This document shows, one piece after another, positions 21,300-28,856 of a stretch of 29,164 bases of DNA (position 1 is the stretch's first letter; the number at the start of each line of letters is the position of its first letter). Position numbers and translations under genes: made by a program. This DNA comes from an uncultured Mycoplasmatota bacterium (lineage in GTDB: Bacteria; Bacillota_I; Bacilli_A; RF39; UBA660): positions 1 through 29,164 of the forward strand of contig USIB01000013.1 in NCBI GenBank assembly GCA_900554615.1, written 5' to 3'. The notes beneath the pieces were generated by a model. It was given only the letters and a program-made list of their open reading frames with translations. It was not told where the DNA came from and made no database searches.

Positions 21300-23697
21300 A
21301 AGGTAAATACTTTTGTGTCACTATTGGAACTTTACAAAATAAAGGATTATTAGCTAAAGACATTAATCTTGATGGACTATCGACTGAAGATAAAATTATT
21401 AGTAAAAGTACTTATGTAGGAATAAAGAAAGATAACATTACTAAAGCAAATAGTAAACCAACTTTAATTGCTACTACTAGCCAGTGTAAATTTTCAGATA
21501 AATCAAAATGTTCAAATGAAGAAATATTATATGGAGTATGTACCAACACCATATTAAATGAAGATTTAACACTTCCAAATATCAAAGCAGGAGATAGCTA
21601 TACTGATAGAATAAATAATATTACTTTTGATGATATTACAGAAAAAAATGGTTTTCCTATAACGATTACTAAGAAATACTTTTATTACGCTGATGAACAA
21701 GAAAAGATTTTTAATCAAGAACCAGTAGAAATTAATACTAATGACAATAGTTTTAATATTTCAGATTTAATAAAATCAAAAAAATATTACTATAGTATAT
21801 GTATGAATACTGAAGTTAGTAGAGCCTGTTCTTTAGTAACAGAACAAAGTACTAAAGATATTGAAAAGCCAACCTTTAGTCAAAGCAAAAATAATATCAC
21901 TATAAATTATAGTACTAAAAACATATATGGTGATAAGGAAAATAAACCCGAAGCTACATATTATTTTAAGACAACAATGCCTGCAGAAGTACAAACTGAT
22001 ATATATAAATGTAATAGCATTGATGATTGTGATGGTACTCCAATTAAAAAAATAGATGATGTAACTAAATTATATAAATCTTCTGAAAGAACTATTATTT
22101 TAAGTTATCCACCTAGTGCTAATTCTTTTGATTTAAAGGTAGAAGCATGGACATATGATAAGAAAGGTAATAACAGTTCGAATAGTTCTAATTTTAAAAT
22201 TAGTCCAACAACTTATACTATAAGTTACAATGCTAATGGTGGAAGTGGGGCTCCAAGTAGTCAAACAAAAAAATATAATGAAGATATTAAACTTAGTAGT
22301 GCAGAACCTACTAGAAGTAATTATACATTTACTGGATGGAATACTAGTAGTAGTGGTAATGGAACATCTTATTCAAAAGGTGCTACTTATAAAGAAAACA
22401 ATGATATAACACTTTATGCACAGTGGAAAGCTAATACATTTACACTTCATTATGATGATAATGGTGGAAGAGGTTGTTCAGATAAAACAAAAACATTAAC
22501 ACCAGGAAATAAATTAGGCACATTATGTAGGCCTACTAGAAGTGGTTATTGGTATTTTAATGGTTGGTATTATGATGGAAAAAACTATACTGCTAGTACA
22601 GTATTTAATGGTGATAGTGATATAACACTTGTTGCTTCTTGGTACTACGATGAACCCGAACCAGAACCAGAACCTGAGCCAGATTTACCTTGTACTGTAA
22701 CAACAGGATTATGGTGTAGATCAGGACCAGGAACAAGCTATTCAAAAGTCGGTTCAGGATTCGATGCTGGAGATAGAGTAGCAGTTAGTGGAAAAACAAA
22801 TAATTGGTATTACATAACAGATTCAACTACTGATTCATATAATTGTTATGCTTCAAGTAATTATATATCATGTTCATCATCAGGTGGTGGCTCATCTAGT
22901 GGAGGAAGTACTTCTAAAAGTGCATATTGTTCTCTTCCTAATAAACTTGAATACTTTTATGGTGATCGATTAGCCATTGGTGGTATGACAGTACGTAATA
23001 AAAATGGTATTTGTGAGGATGCAAATCAAGAAAAATATCGTAAATGCTTTAATCCAGGTCTTGGAACGGCACTTATTGGTAATCTACAAAGTTCTACATA
23101 TCTTACTATAACAATGTCTTGTTCACAAATATATAGTAGTTTCTCATTTAAAGTAAAAGTAGATTCCTGTCCTTCTTTAGGAAGTGAAGCTAAATGTAGA
23201 CAACATGGTACTTATTGTATGTGGTCTGCTGGTTTCTGTAGACCTAGATCAATGACTAGTTAAATTATAATGAAAGGAATATATAACTATGAATAATAAA
23301 GAAAAGAAGTTAATTATAATTTTAACAATACTGATAATAATTATTACAACATTTACAATATTTATTTTAATTACCAAAAAGCAAAATAGAACAGAGGTTA
23401 CTTATGATTTGCAAAAAGAAGAAAATATTGATATAGCAGGTAATATAACTACTATACCAAACAGAAACTATTCTTTTACTATTAATAATAAAAAGATAAC
23501 ATTTTGTTTAAAAAAAGAAAAAGAATGTCTTACTACTACATATAAAGAAAAAAATAATACCATTGTAGTAGGAGACTTAAAAGATGAATCTTTATCTGGA
23601 ACGTTTGAGAAAAGTGGTACTAATGATGACCTCATTTTAGAAAAAAAACTATCTAATGGCACTAGCATTAAATATTATTATACAAAAAGACAAGGAT
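21144..23697 (+). repeat. 2.5-kb direct repeat, right copy (B)
   Basis: Partner of 13302-15850, in the same orientation, 5.3 kb downstream. This copy has the promoter and pilin N-terminus. Recombination between the copies would delete or duplicate the intervening protease-cohesin operon; gene conversion would homogenise them. Confidence 0.85.
21281..23263 (+). CDS. Body of the giant pilin-like adhesin (InlB repeats, SH3b domain)
   Basis: A 660-residue frame that continues the pilin head after the A-run frameshift; ATG 21281 has no ribosome binding site and is unlikely to be a true start. Domains: pilin globular part with Cys pairs, a fibronectin-like stretch, two InlB/Listeria-Bacteroides beta repeats (about 311-458), an acidic Glu-Pro spacer (EPEPEPEPD), a bacterial SH3 domain (about 468-535) of the cell-wall-binding type, a Gly/Ser linker and a Cys-rich C-terminal domain (about 549-660). 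Together with the head it would be a very large minor pilin or tip adhesin. It is probably exported by the pilin pathway, because it has no other signal. Confidence 0.75.
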   Translation: MDRPDIKGKYFCVTIGTLQNKGLLAKDINLDGLSTEDKIISKSTYVGIKKDNITKANSKPTLIATTSQCKFSDKSKCSNEEILYGVCTNTILNEDLTLPNIKAGDSYTDRINNITFDDITEKNGFPITITKKYFYYADEQEKIFNQEPVEINTNDNSFNISDLIKSKKYYYSICMNTEVSRACSLVTEQSTKDIEKPTFSQSKNNITINYSTKNIYGDKENKPEATYYFKTTMPAEVQTDIYKCNSIDDCDGTPIKKIDDVTKLYKSSERTIILSYPPSANSFDLKVEAWTYDKKGNNSSNSSNFKISPTTYTISYNANGGSGAPSSQTKKYNEDIKLSSAEPTRSNYTFTGWNTSSSGNGTSYSKGATYKENNDITLYAQWKANTFTLHYDDNGGRGCSDKTKTLTPGNKLGTLCRPTRSGYWYFNGWYYDGKNYTASTVFNGDSDITLVASWYYDEPEPEPEPEPDLPCTVTTGLWCRSGPGTSYSKVGSGFDAGDRVAVSGKTNNWYYITDSTTDSYNCYASSNYISCSSSGGGSSSGGSTSKSAYCSLPNKLEYFYGDRLAIGGMTVRNKNGICEDANQEKYRKCFNPGLGTALIGNLQSSTYLTITMSCSQIYSSFSFKVKVDSCPSLGSEAKCRQHGTYCMWSAGFCRPRSMTS

Positions 23698-23699
23698 AA
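23289..23699 (+). CDS. Small single-pass membrane protein following the pilin adhesin
   Basis: 136 residues. One membrane helix lies near the N-terminus (about 8-28). The extracytoplasmic domain of about 105 residues contains a Cys pair (ITFCLKKEKECL) and ends IKYYYTKRQG. An AAAGGA ribosome binding site lies 26 nt downstream of the adhesin gene, so the two are cotranscribed. The left repeat has a frameshifted relative. It may be a minor pilus or anchoring component; the family is not recognised. Confidence 0.65.
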   Translation: MNNKEKKLIIILTILIIIITTFTIFILITKKQNRTEVTYDLQKEENIDIAGNITTIPNRNYSFTINNKKITFCLKKEKECLTTTYKEKNNTIVVGDLKDESLSGTFEKSGTNDDLILEKKLSNGTSIKYYYTKRQG

Positions 23700-23795
23700 A
23701 AAGGCTCTACAACATCTAGTGGGGAGTTGTATTGAAAAAGCAACAACATCTGATGGGGAGCCAAAATTATTAATTATTTCAGTTCTAAGAAGCCA

Positions 23796-23817
23796 GAGTA
23801 ACATCTGCTTCTTTTTC
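23796..23817 (+). terminator. Terminator of the pilin-adhesin operon
   Basis: AGAAGCCAGA and TCTGCTTCT pair with one bulge and are followed by T5. The left copy has a similar structure at about 15858-15885. Confidence 0.6.
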
Positions 23818-23842
23818 TATAGATACTTGCTTATATAAAGAG

Positions 23843-23919
23843 GCATAACGATGCATCATATAGAGACAATATTTAATATTGGCTCTATATGACACTCTAT
23901 AGACTTTAGGCTTAGAGTG
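23843..23919 (+). repeat. Three-hairpin element, copy 2
   Basis: GCAT/ATGC with loop AACG (23843-23854); ATATAGAG/CTCTATAT enclosing AATAT/ATATT (23858-23890); CACTCTA/TAGAGTG (23893-23919). Compared with copy 1 the long stems changed on both sides (ATTTAGAG/CTCTAAAT became ATATAGAG/CTCTATAT). It lies just before the sortase promoter. Confidence 0.65.
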
Positions 23920-23921
23920 AG

Positions 23922-23950
23922 TTGACATAAACAGTAAAATCTAGTACAAT
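23922..23950 (+). promoter_or_regulatory. Promoter of the sortase gene
   Basis: A consensus TTGACA -35, 17 nt, and a TACAAT -10. Confidence 0.8.
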
Positions 23951-23972
23951 TATAGTAGGGAAAGTGATAAGA

Positions 23973-25013
23973 ATGAAAGAAAATAATAACTTACCAGAAG
24001 AAGAATATATACCTAGACATGCTAATAATTATGGCTATAATAAAGTAAAAGAAAAAATAGAACTAGATAGTGAAGAGATTTCTAGTAATGAAGAATTAGA
24101 AGTAGAAGAGAAATGCTATAAGATAGATAAGAATATAGATATAGAAAAAGAACTAGATAATATAAATGATACTATAGAACCTAAAGTAGTAAAAAAGAAA
24201 AAGAGAAAACTTAAAAGATGGGTATGGATTTTCTTTTTAGTTATATTTATCAGTATAATTATATTTAGTAGTATTAAAATTATATTTTGGGTGAAAGATA
24301 ATAAAAAGACTTCAGATACAGTTAATGATATCAATAAAATTACAAATATCGAAGAAAAGAAAGATGATGAGAATACAGAATTAGTAAATGAACCAGAAGA
24401 TAAAAGTGAAGATAACGATTATTGGTATTATATTAAGTTCCCTTTAATAGATGTAGATATAAATGCTTTAAAGAGTAAAAATAGTGATACCATAGGTTGG
24501 ATTAATGTAAATAATACAAATATTAATTATCCATATGTTCAAGGAAAAGATAATAGTTATTATTTAACTCATTCTTATGATAAAAGTTATAATGAAGCAG
24601 GATGGGTATTCTTAGACTATCGTAATAGTAGTACTCTATCAGATAAGAATAATATCTTATATGCCCATAGTAGACTAGATAAGACAATGTTTGGCTCTTT
24701 ATCAAAGACATTAAAGTCTAATTGGTATAACAATAAAGATAATCATATTATTAGATTATCTACTGAAAGTGAAAACACTATGTGGCAAATATTCTCAGTA
24801 TATAAAATACCAGAAGAGAGTTATTATATAACAACTAACTTTAATACCGATTCCGAGTATGAGACCTTTCTAAATACCATTAAAGGAAGAAGTATTCATA
24901 ATTTTAATACTACTCTAACAGTAGAAGATAAAATATTAACACTTAGTACCTGCTACTCCGATACCGAAAGAACGGTTGTACACGCTAAACTAATTAAGAG
25001 AAGTTCAAGATAA
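23973..25013 (+). CDS. Class B-like sortase
   Basis: About 346 residues; ATG 23973 is preferred to the upstream GTG 23964, which overlaps the weak AGGGAAAG ribosome binding site. A long acidic cytoplasmic N-terminus (1-65) and a Lys-rich stop precede one membrane helix (about 70-95). An acidic linker and the sortase domain (about 150-346) follow, with catalytic His232 (YAHSR), Cys327 (LSTCYS) and Arg333 (ERTVVHAKL). The TLSTC and VVHAKL patterns fit class B. Sortases join surface proteins to peptidoglycan or polymerise pilins. No protein in this window has a clear sorting signal, so its substrates lie elsewhere or use an unusual signal. Confidence 0.88.
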   Translation: MKENNNLPEEEYIPRHANNYGYNKVKEKIELDSEEISSNEELEVEEKCYKIDKNIDIEKELDNINDTIEPKVVKKKKRKLKRWVWIFFLVIFISIIIFSSIKIIFWVKDNKKTSDTVNDINKITNIEEKKDDENTELVNEPEDKSEDNDYWYYIKFPLIDVDINALKSKNSDTIGWINVNNTNINYPYVQGKDNSYYLTHSYDKSYNEAGWVFLDYRNSSTLSDKNNILYAHSRLDKTMFGSLSKTLKSNWYNNKDNHIIRLSTESENTMWQIFSVYKIPEESYYITTNFNTDSEYETFLNTIKGRSIHNFNTTLTVEDKILTLSTCYSDTERTVVHAKLIKRSSR

Positions 25014-25040
25014 ATGAGGAAGTGTCTCCTCATTTTATTT
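25013..25040 (+). terminator. Terminator of the sortase gene
   Basis: AATGAGGA and TCCTCATT with a 6-nt loop, followed by a T-rich tract. Confidence 0.8.
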
Positions 25041-25380
25041 TTCCTAATTTTTTTGTTATTTTTTCTCCCTTATTTTATAGGCTTTAAGAAGAAAAATACA
25101 CGAACAGTTAACTTTTTTCTGAGTATCATAAAATAATAAAAAATAGAAAATTAAGAAACAAAGATATTTATAAAATATAGAAAAAAGCAAAATTAGTTTA
25201 CAAACATTTGAAACATAAAAAGTAAGAAAATACTATATTTTATAAGGAATAATAAGATATAATATACAGAAAACATCAAAAGTAAAAAATAAAAAATATT
25301 CAAAAATTAGAAAAAATAGAAAAAACAAAAAATAAAAAATGTCAAGAAAAATAAAAAATAAAAAATACGAACAAAATGTA
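25041..25380. other. A-rich intergenic region upstream of nrdD
   Basis: About 340 bases with no gene. The + strand from about 25120 to 25375 is extremely A-rich, with many short A tracts separated by T (AAAAAATAAAAAAT type). Such DNA can be intrinsically curved or act as an UP element for the strong promoter at its right end. I see no RNA gene, and the minus-strand open frame here is a by-product of composition. Confidence 0.6.
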
Positions 25381-25409
25381 TTGACAAAGAGGATATGACA
25401 ATATATAAT
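25381..25409 (+). promoter_or_regulatory. Promoter of the nrdD operon
   Basis: Consensus TTGACA, 17 nt and TATAAT. An A-rich tract stands directly upstream. AT-rich imperfect palindromes overlap it but do not clearly match NrdR boxes. Confidence 0.85.
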
Positions 25410-25434
25410 TATATCTGTAAGGTAGGAGGAAGTT

Positions 25435-27729
25435 ATGACAGAAACAGAAGAAAAATTAGAGACTATTGAAGTCGTAAAAAGAAATGGTAAGAAAGTAGAG
25501 TTTGACGGAACTAAAGTTGCCATTGCTATTAAGAAAGGCTTTGATAGTATTTTAATCGAAGATGAAAAAAAATATAGTGAGAAAGATATTCAAAAAGTAT
25601 ATCAAGCCGTTATTAAAAAGATTGCTAAAGAATATTTACCACTAGGTAAGATTAAAATTGAAGAAGTTCAAGACTTAATCGAAGATATGCTGAAAAAATA
25701 CGATTATACTGATGTATATGAATCATTTTCAGAATATAGAAAAAGAAGAACTGCTGCTAGAATAGCCTTTAGAGATGATAAGATTCAGGCTAAGTTACAG
25801 AAAAGTATTGAAGGACTTGGACTTAAGTCTGCGAATGAAGAAGATAGTAAGAGAGAGAATGCCAATATAGATGGTAACTCAGCAATGGGAACTATGCTTC
25901 AGTTTGGTAGTACCATATCAAGAGTATTTACTGAGACATATCTTATGAAAAAGAAATTTGCAGAAGCCCATGATAATGGTGATATTCATATTCATGATAT
26001 GGACTTTGAAGCGATGGGTACTACTACTTGCATGCAAATAGACTTAAATAAGTTATTTAAAGGTGGATTTTCTACTGGACATGGTCATCTAAGAGAACCA
26101 AAAGATATTATGAGTTATTCAGCACTAGCGGCAATAGCAATTCAATCTAATCAGAATGACCAACATGGTGGACAATCAATACCAGCATTTGATTATTATA
26201 TGGCACCAGGAGTATTAAAAACATTTAAAAGAATGTTTAAACAAGCAGTATATGAATTATTAGATTTTACAGATTTCATTAGTTTCATAAATATGGATAG
26301 AGTAGAGAAAGAAATAGATAAATTATCTAGTATCGATACAACTATCGAAACATTTGAACCTATTTATAAAGATAGTGTAGAAGTAAAGAGAATATTTGAA
26401 AAAGCATACGAGACTGCTTATAAGAAGACAGATAGACAAACATATCAGGCTATGGAAGCCTTTGTCCATAATTTAAATACAATGCATTCAAGAGCAGGAG
26501 CCCAAGTACCATTTTCTAGTATTAACTTTGGTACTGATACATCACCAGAAGGTAGAATGGTTATTAAGAATTTCTTATTATCTATAGATGCTGGACTTGG
26601 TAAGAATGAAACACCAATATTCCCAATATCTATATTTAAACTTAGAAAAGGTGTTAACTATGAAACTACAGACCCTAATTATGATTTATTTAAACTTGCT
26701 TGTAAGGTTTCCTCAAAAAGACTATTTCCAAACTTTTCATTTATGGATTCCTCATTTAATAAACCATATTTCAAAGGAGACTATAATACCGAAGTTGGAT
26801 ATATGGGATGTAGAACTAGGGTAATTGGAAATGTTATAGATGAAGATAAAGCAGTTACTCCTGGAAGAGGTAATTTATCATTTACTTCAATTAACTTACC
26901 TAGACTTGGTATTAAGCATGGTATTGTAAGAAATGATGAAATTGATATGAAAGGCTTCTACGAGGAACTAGGAGAACTAATGGATTTAGTTAAAGACCAA
27001 TTACTAGAAAGATTTGAGATTCAATGTAATAAGAGACTATATAACTTCCCATTCCTATTAGGACAAGGAGTATGGATTGATTCAGATAAATTAAAACCTA
27101 ATGATAGATTAAGAAAGATACTTAAACATGGTACATTATCAATTGGTTTTATAGGACTTGCAGAGTGTCTTAAAGCATTAATTGGTAAACATCATGGTGA
27201 GAGTGATGAGGCTCAAAAACTAGGACTTGAAATAATAGAGTTTATGAGAAATAGATGTGATGAGTATGCTAAAGAGTACAAATTAAACTTTACATTACTT
27301 GCTACTCCAGCAGAAGGTTTATCTGGTAGATTTATTAATATAGATAAGGCTGTATATGGAAAAATTAAAGGTGTTACTGATAGAGAATATTATACCAATT
27401 CATTCCATGTACCAGTATATTATAATATATCAATAGTAAATAAGATTAAGAAAGAAGGTCCATATCATAAATATACTAATGCTGGTCATATAAGTTATAT
27501 TGAGTTAGATGGAGATACCACTAATAACTTAGAAGCATTTGAAAAGATAATTAGATTAATGTATGAAAATGATATGGGATATGCCGCAATTAACCATCCA
27601 GTAGATAGAGACCCTGTATGTGGTTATGTTGGCGTAATTGGAGATATTTGCCCTGGATGTGGTAGAAAAGCCTATGAAGGTGTTCCAATAGAAAGAGTAA
27701 ATGAATATAAAAATAATTGTAATTGTTAA
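25435..27729 (+). CDS. nrdD: Anaerobic (class III) ribonucleoside-triphosphate reductase, large polypeptide
   Basis: 764 residues. An N-terminal ATP-cone (about 10-105, VVKRNGKKVEFDGTKVAIAI) handles allosteric control. The barrel domain has the substrate and active-site signatures of NrdD (GDIHIHDMDFE near 182, SNQNDQHGGQSIPAFD near 240, LNTMHSRAGAQVPFSSIN near 348). The C-terminus has the zinc-site cysteines (VCGY and CPGC, about 728-742) and ends in NNCNC. The glycyl-radical motif that normally follows the CPGCG segment is missing here and is in the next, separate 56-residue ORF. A strong AGGAGG precedes ATG 25435. It makes deoxyribonucleotides without oxygen and needs NrdG for radical formation. 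Confidence 0.93.
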   Translation: MTETEEKLETIEVVKRNGKKVEFDGTKVAIAIKKGFDSILIEDEKKYSEKDIQKVYQAVIKKIAKEYLPLGKIKIEEVQDLIEDMLKKYDYTDVYESFSEYRKRRTAARIAFRDDKIQAKLQKSIEGLGLKSANEEDSKRENANIDGNSAMGTMLQFGSTISRVFTETYLMKKKFAEAHDNGDIHIHDMDFEAMGTTTCMQIDLNKLFKGGFSTGHGHLREPKDIMSYSALAAIAIQSNQNDQHGGQSIPAFDYYMAPGVLKTFKRMFKQAVYELLDFTDFISFINMDRVEKEIDKLSSIDTTIETFEPIYKDSVEVKRIFEKAYETAYKKTDRQTYQAMEAFVHNLNTMHSRAGAQVPFSSINFGTDTSPEGRMVIKNFLLSIDAGLGKNETPIFPISIFKLRKGVNYETTDPNYDLFKLACKVSSKRLFPNFSFMDSSFNKPYFKGDYNTEVGYMGCRTRVIGNVIDEDKAVTPGRGNLSFTSINLPRLGIKHGIVRNDEIDMKGFYEELGELMDLVKDQLLERFEIQCNKRLYNFPFLLGQGVWIDSDKLKPNDRLRKILKHGTLSIGFIGLAECLKALIGKHHGESDEAQKLGLEIIEFMRNRCDEYAKEYKLNFTLLATPAEGLSGRFINIDKAVYGKIKGVTDREYYTNSFHVPVYYNISIVNKIKKEGPYHKYTNAGHISYIELDGDTTNNLEAFEKIIRLMYENDMGYAAINHPVDRDPVCGYVGVIGDICPGCGRKAYEGVPIERVNEYKNNCNC

Positions 27730-27749
27730 ATAGAAGAGAGGTAATTAAA

Positions 27750-27920
27750 ATGAAAGAAGAAGTTAAAGAAAAATTAGTAGGTGAGGGTGTTGGTTTTGAA
27801 AGAATTAGAAGAATTACTGGATATTTAGTTGGTACTGTAGATAGATTTAACAATGGTAAAAGAGCAGAAGAAAGAGATAGAGTAAAACATGGTACTGAAG
27901 GATTAATGAGTAATAAATAA
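27750..27920 (+). CDS. Stand-alone glycyl-radical domain of the anaerobic ribonucleotide reductase
   Basis: 56 residues, starting at ATG 27750 after a GAGAGG ribosome binding site. The core, FERIRRITGYLVGTVDRFNN then GKRAEERDRVKHG, is what ends single-chain NrdD proteins in many Firmicutes. Gly24 in RITGY is the expected radical carrier. It begins 20 nt after the nrdD stop in a different frame, so it is a true separate gene and not a simple stop-codon interruption. Its own stop overlaps the nrdG start (TAATG). It presumably docks into the NrdD barrel and is activated by NrdG, comparable in concept to the spare glycyl-radical subunit YfiD/GrcA of pyruvate formate-lyase. Confidence 0.85.
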   Translation: MKEEVKEKLVGEGVGFERIRRITGYLVGTVDRFNNGKRAEERDRVKHGTEGLMSNK

Positions 27921-28477
27921 TGAAAATTAGACTTGCTAGTCCTGTAGTTATGCCTGATAGTATAGTAGATGGAGAGGGTATAAGATTTGTTCTTTGGACA
28001 CAAGGGTGCTTACACAAGTGCCCTGGATGTCAAAACCCTCAAACCCATTCTTTTGATGATGGTTTTCTAATAGATATAGAAGAAATAAAAGAACAAATAG
28101 ATGAATTAGAAGGTCAAGATGGTATTACCTTTTCAGGAGGAGACCCCTTCTATCAGGTAGAAGAATGTATAGAAATTGCTAAGTATGTTAAAAGTAAGAA
28201 AATGAATATTTGGTGCTATACAGGTTTTACTTATGAGGTTCTTCTTAGTATGAGTAAGAATAATCCTAAAATTATAGAGTTTTTAAAACTTATTGATGTT
28301 TTAGTAGATGGTCCTTTTATTCTAGAAAAAAAGAGTTTAGACGCTATTTTTAGAGGTTCTACTAATCAAAGAATTATAGATACTAAACTTAGCTTAAAGA
28401 ATAAAAGTATTGTTTTAGTTGATAAGTATTATACTCAAAATAAAAAGAAAAGTAAAAGAGATAGAATATACATCTAA
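27920..28477 (+). CDS. nrdG: Anaerobic ribonucleotide reductase activating protein (radical SAM)
   Basis: 185 residues. The radical-SAM cluster motif CX3CX2C is in QGCLHKCPGCQNPQTH (about 30-45). DGITFSGGDPFYQ (about 68-80) is the SAM-binding GGE-like motif, and LVDGPF near 130 is typical of NrdG. It uses SAM and a 4Fe-4S cluster to create the glycyl radical on the partner encoded just upstream. The start codon overlaps the stop of the 56-residue radical-domain gene, so enzyme and substrate domain are made in step. The Lys/Arg-rich tail is somewhat longer than in short NrdG proteins. Confidence 0.95.
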   Translation: MKIRLASPVVMPDSIVDGEGIRFVLWTQGCLHKCPGCQNPQTHSFDDGFLIDIEEIKEQIDELEGQDGITFSGGDPFYQVEECIEIAKYVKSKKMNIWCYTGFTYEVLLSMSKNNPKIIEFLKLIDVLVDGPFILEKKSLDAIFRGSTNQRIIDTKLSLKNKSIVLVDKYYTQNKKKSKRDRIYI

Positions 28478-28488
28478 TCTCTTTTTTT
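28459..28488 (+). terminator. Terminator of the nrd operon
   Basis: AGAGAT and ATCTCT around the stop codon, followed by a T7 run. Confidence 0.75.
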
Positions 28489-28489
28489 G

Positions 28490-28558
28490 CCACTTCAGCC
28501 TTATATAAAATAAGTCTTCCGTGGTATCTCGTAAGCCTACTAAAGTAGTCTTCCTCAT
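28490..28558. repeat. Twin-hairpin intergenic element, copy 3
   Basis: Hairpin 1 (28490-28524) matches copy 1 base for base through the inner stem. Hairpin 2 keeps the loop bases TAAGCC and GTCTTCC but has inner stem CTACT/AGTAG. It directly follows the nrd terminator, as copy 1 follows the gerE terminator. Confidence 0.65.
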
Positions 28559-28629
28559 AAATTATTTTTGTGTTTAAATATAGACATATGTATGTATATG
28601 AAAATAAATAAAAATACACTAAAAGTATA

Positions 28630-28658
28630 TTGACTAACTAGCATATTTATAGTACAAT
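28630..28658 (+). promoter_or_regulatory. Promoter of the candidate type I toxin mRNA
   Basis: TTGACT, 17 nt and TACAAT. The expected start near 28665 places the segment 28678-28694 close to the 5' end, where it can pair with 28898-28912 near the 3' end. Confidence 0.75.
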
Positions 28659-28731
28659 GATATCTGTGGCAACACTTAAAGGTGTTTTCTCTCCAAAATC
28701 TTAGTAATCCTAAGAGGAAGGAGTGACGTCT

Positions 28732-28779
28732 ATGATGAAAGAACTTTTTTACTTCTTAGGGGGCTTAAGGTTTAAGTAG
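28732..28779 (+). CDS. Leader peptide ORF of the candidate toxin mRNA
   Basis: A 15-residue ORF (MMKELFYFLGGLRFK) with a strong AGGAAGGAG ribosome binding site (28715-28723). The site is flanked by a hairpin (TCTTAG/CTAAGA, 28699-28715). Its TAG stop overlaps the GTG of the next ORF (TAGTG), so its translation could drive toxin translation, as mok does for hok. Confidence 0.5.
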   Translation: MMKELFYFLGGLRFK

Positions 28780-28856
28780 TGGAATCAGTTGTAGCACTTG
28801 CTATGATTATTTTTATCACTATTGTCTATATAGATAATATGATACATAGAAAATAG
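28779..28856 (+). CDS. Candidate type I toxin, 25-residue membrane peptide
   Basis: GTG start; the peptide is MESVVALAMIIFITIVYIDN followed by MIHRK. It has one hydrophobic helix (about 4-18) and a short basic end, the usual plan of small type I toxins such as the TxpA/BsrG, Fst and holin-like groups. I cannot assign a named family. It has little ribosome binding site of its own (TTAAGG), consistent with coupling to the leader ORF. The surrounding promoter, convergent antisense promoter, terminator and 5'-3' pairing support the call. Confidence 0.55.
   Translation: MESVVALAMIIFITIVYIDNMIHRK

Noticed and set aside
23656..23838. 60-residue frame across the end of the right pilin unit
   Set aside because: It overlaps the real small membrane protein, has no ribosome binding site and runs through the terminator.
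25365..25412. Possible pair of NrdR boxes at the nrdD promoter
   Set aside because: The two AT-rich imperfect palindromes (near 25370 and 25397) match the NrdR consensus poorly and their spacing (about 27) is not the usual 31 or so; in such AT-rich DNA this can be chance.
25233..25523. 96-residue hydrophobic Phe/Leu-rich open frame on the minus strand
   Set aside because: It is the complement of the A-rich tract and overlaps the nrdD promoter and start; composition alone explains it.
28755..28765. Short G runs (5 G) at 28759, 28874 and 29146 as further phase-variable sites
   Set aside because: Five G is too short to be notably unstable; they lie in ribosome binding sites or hairpin stems.
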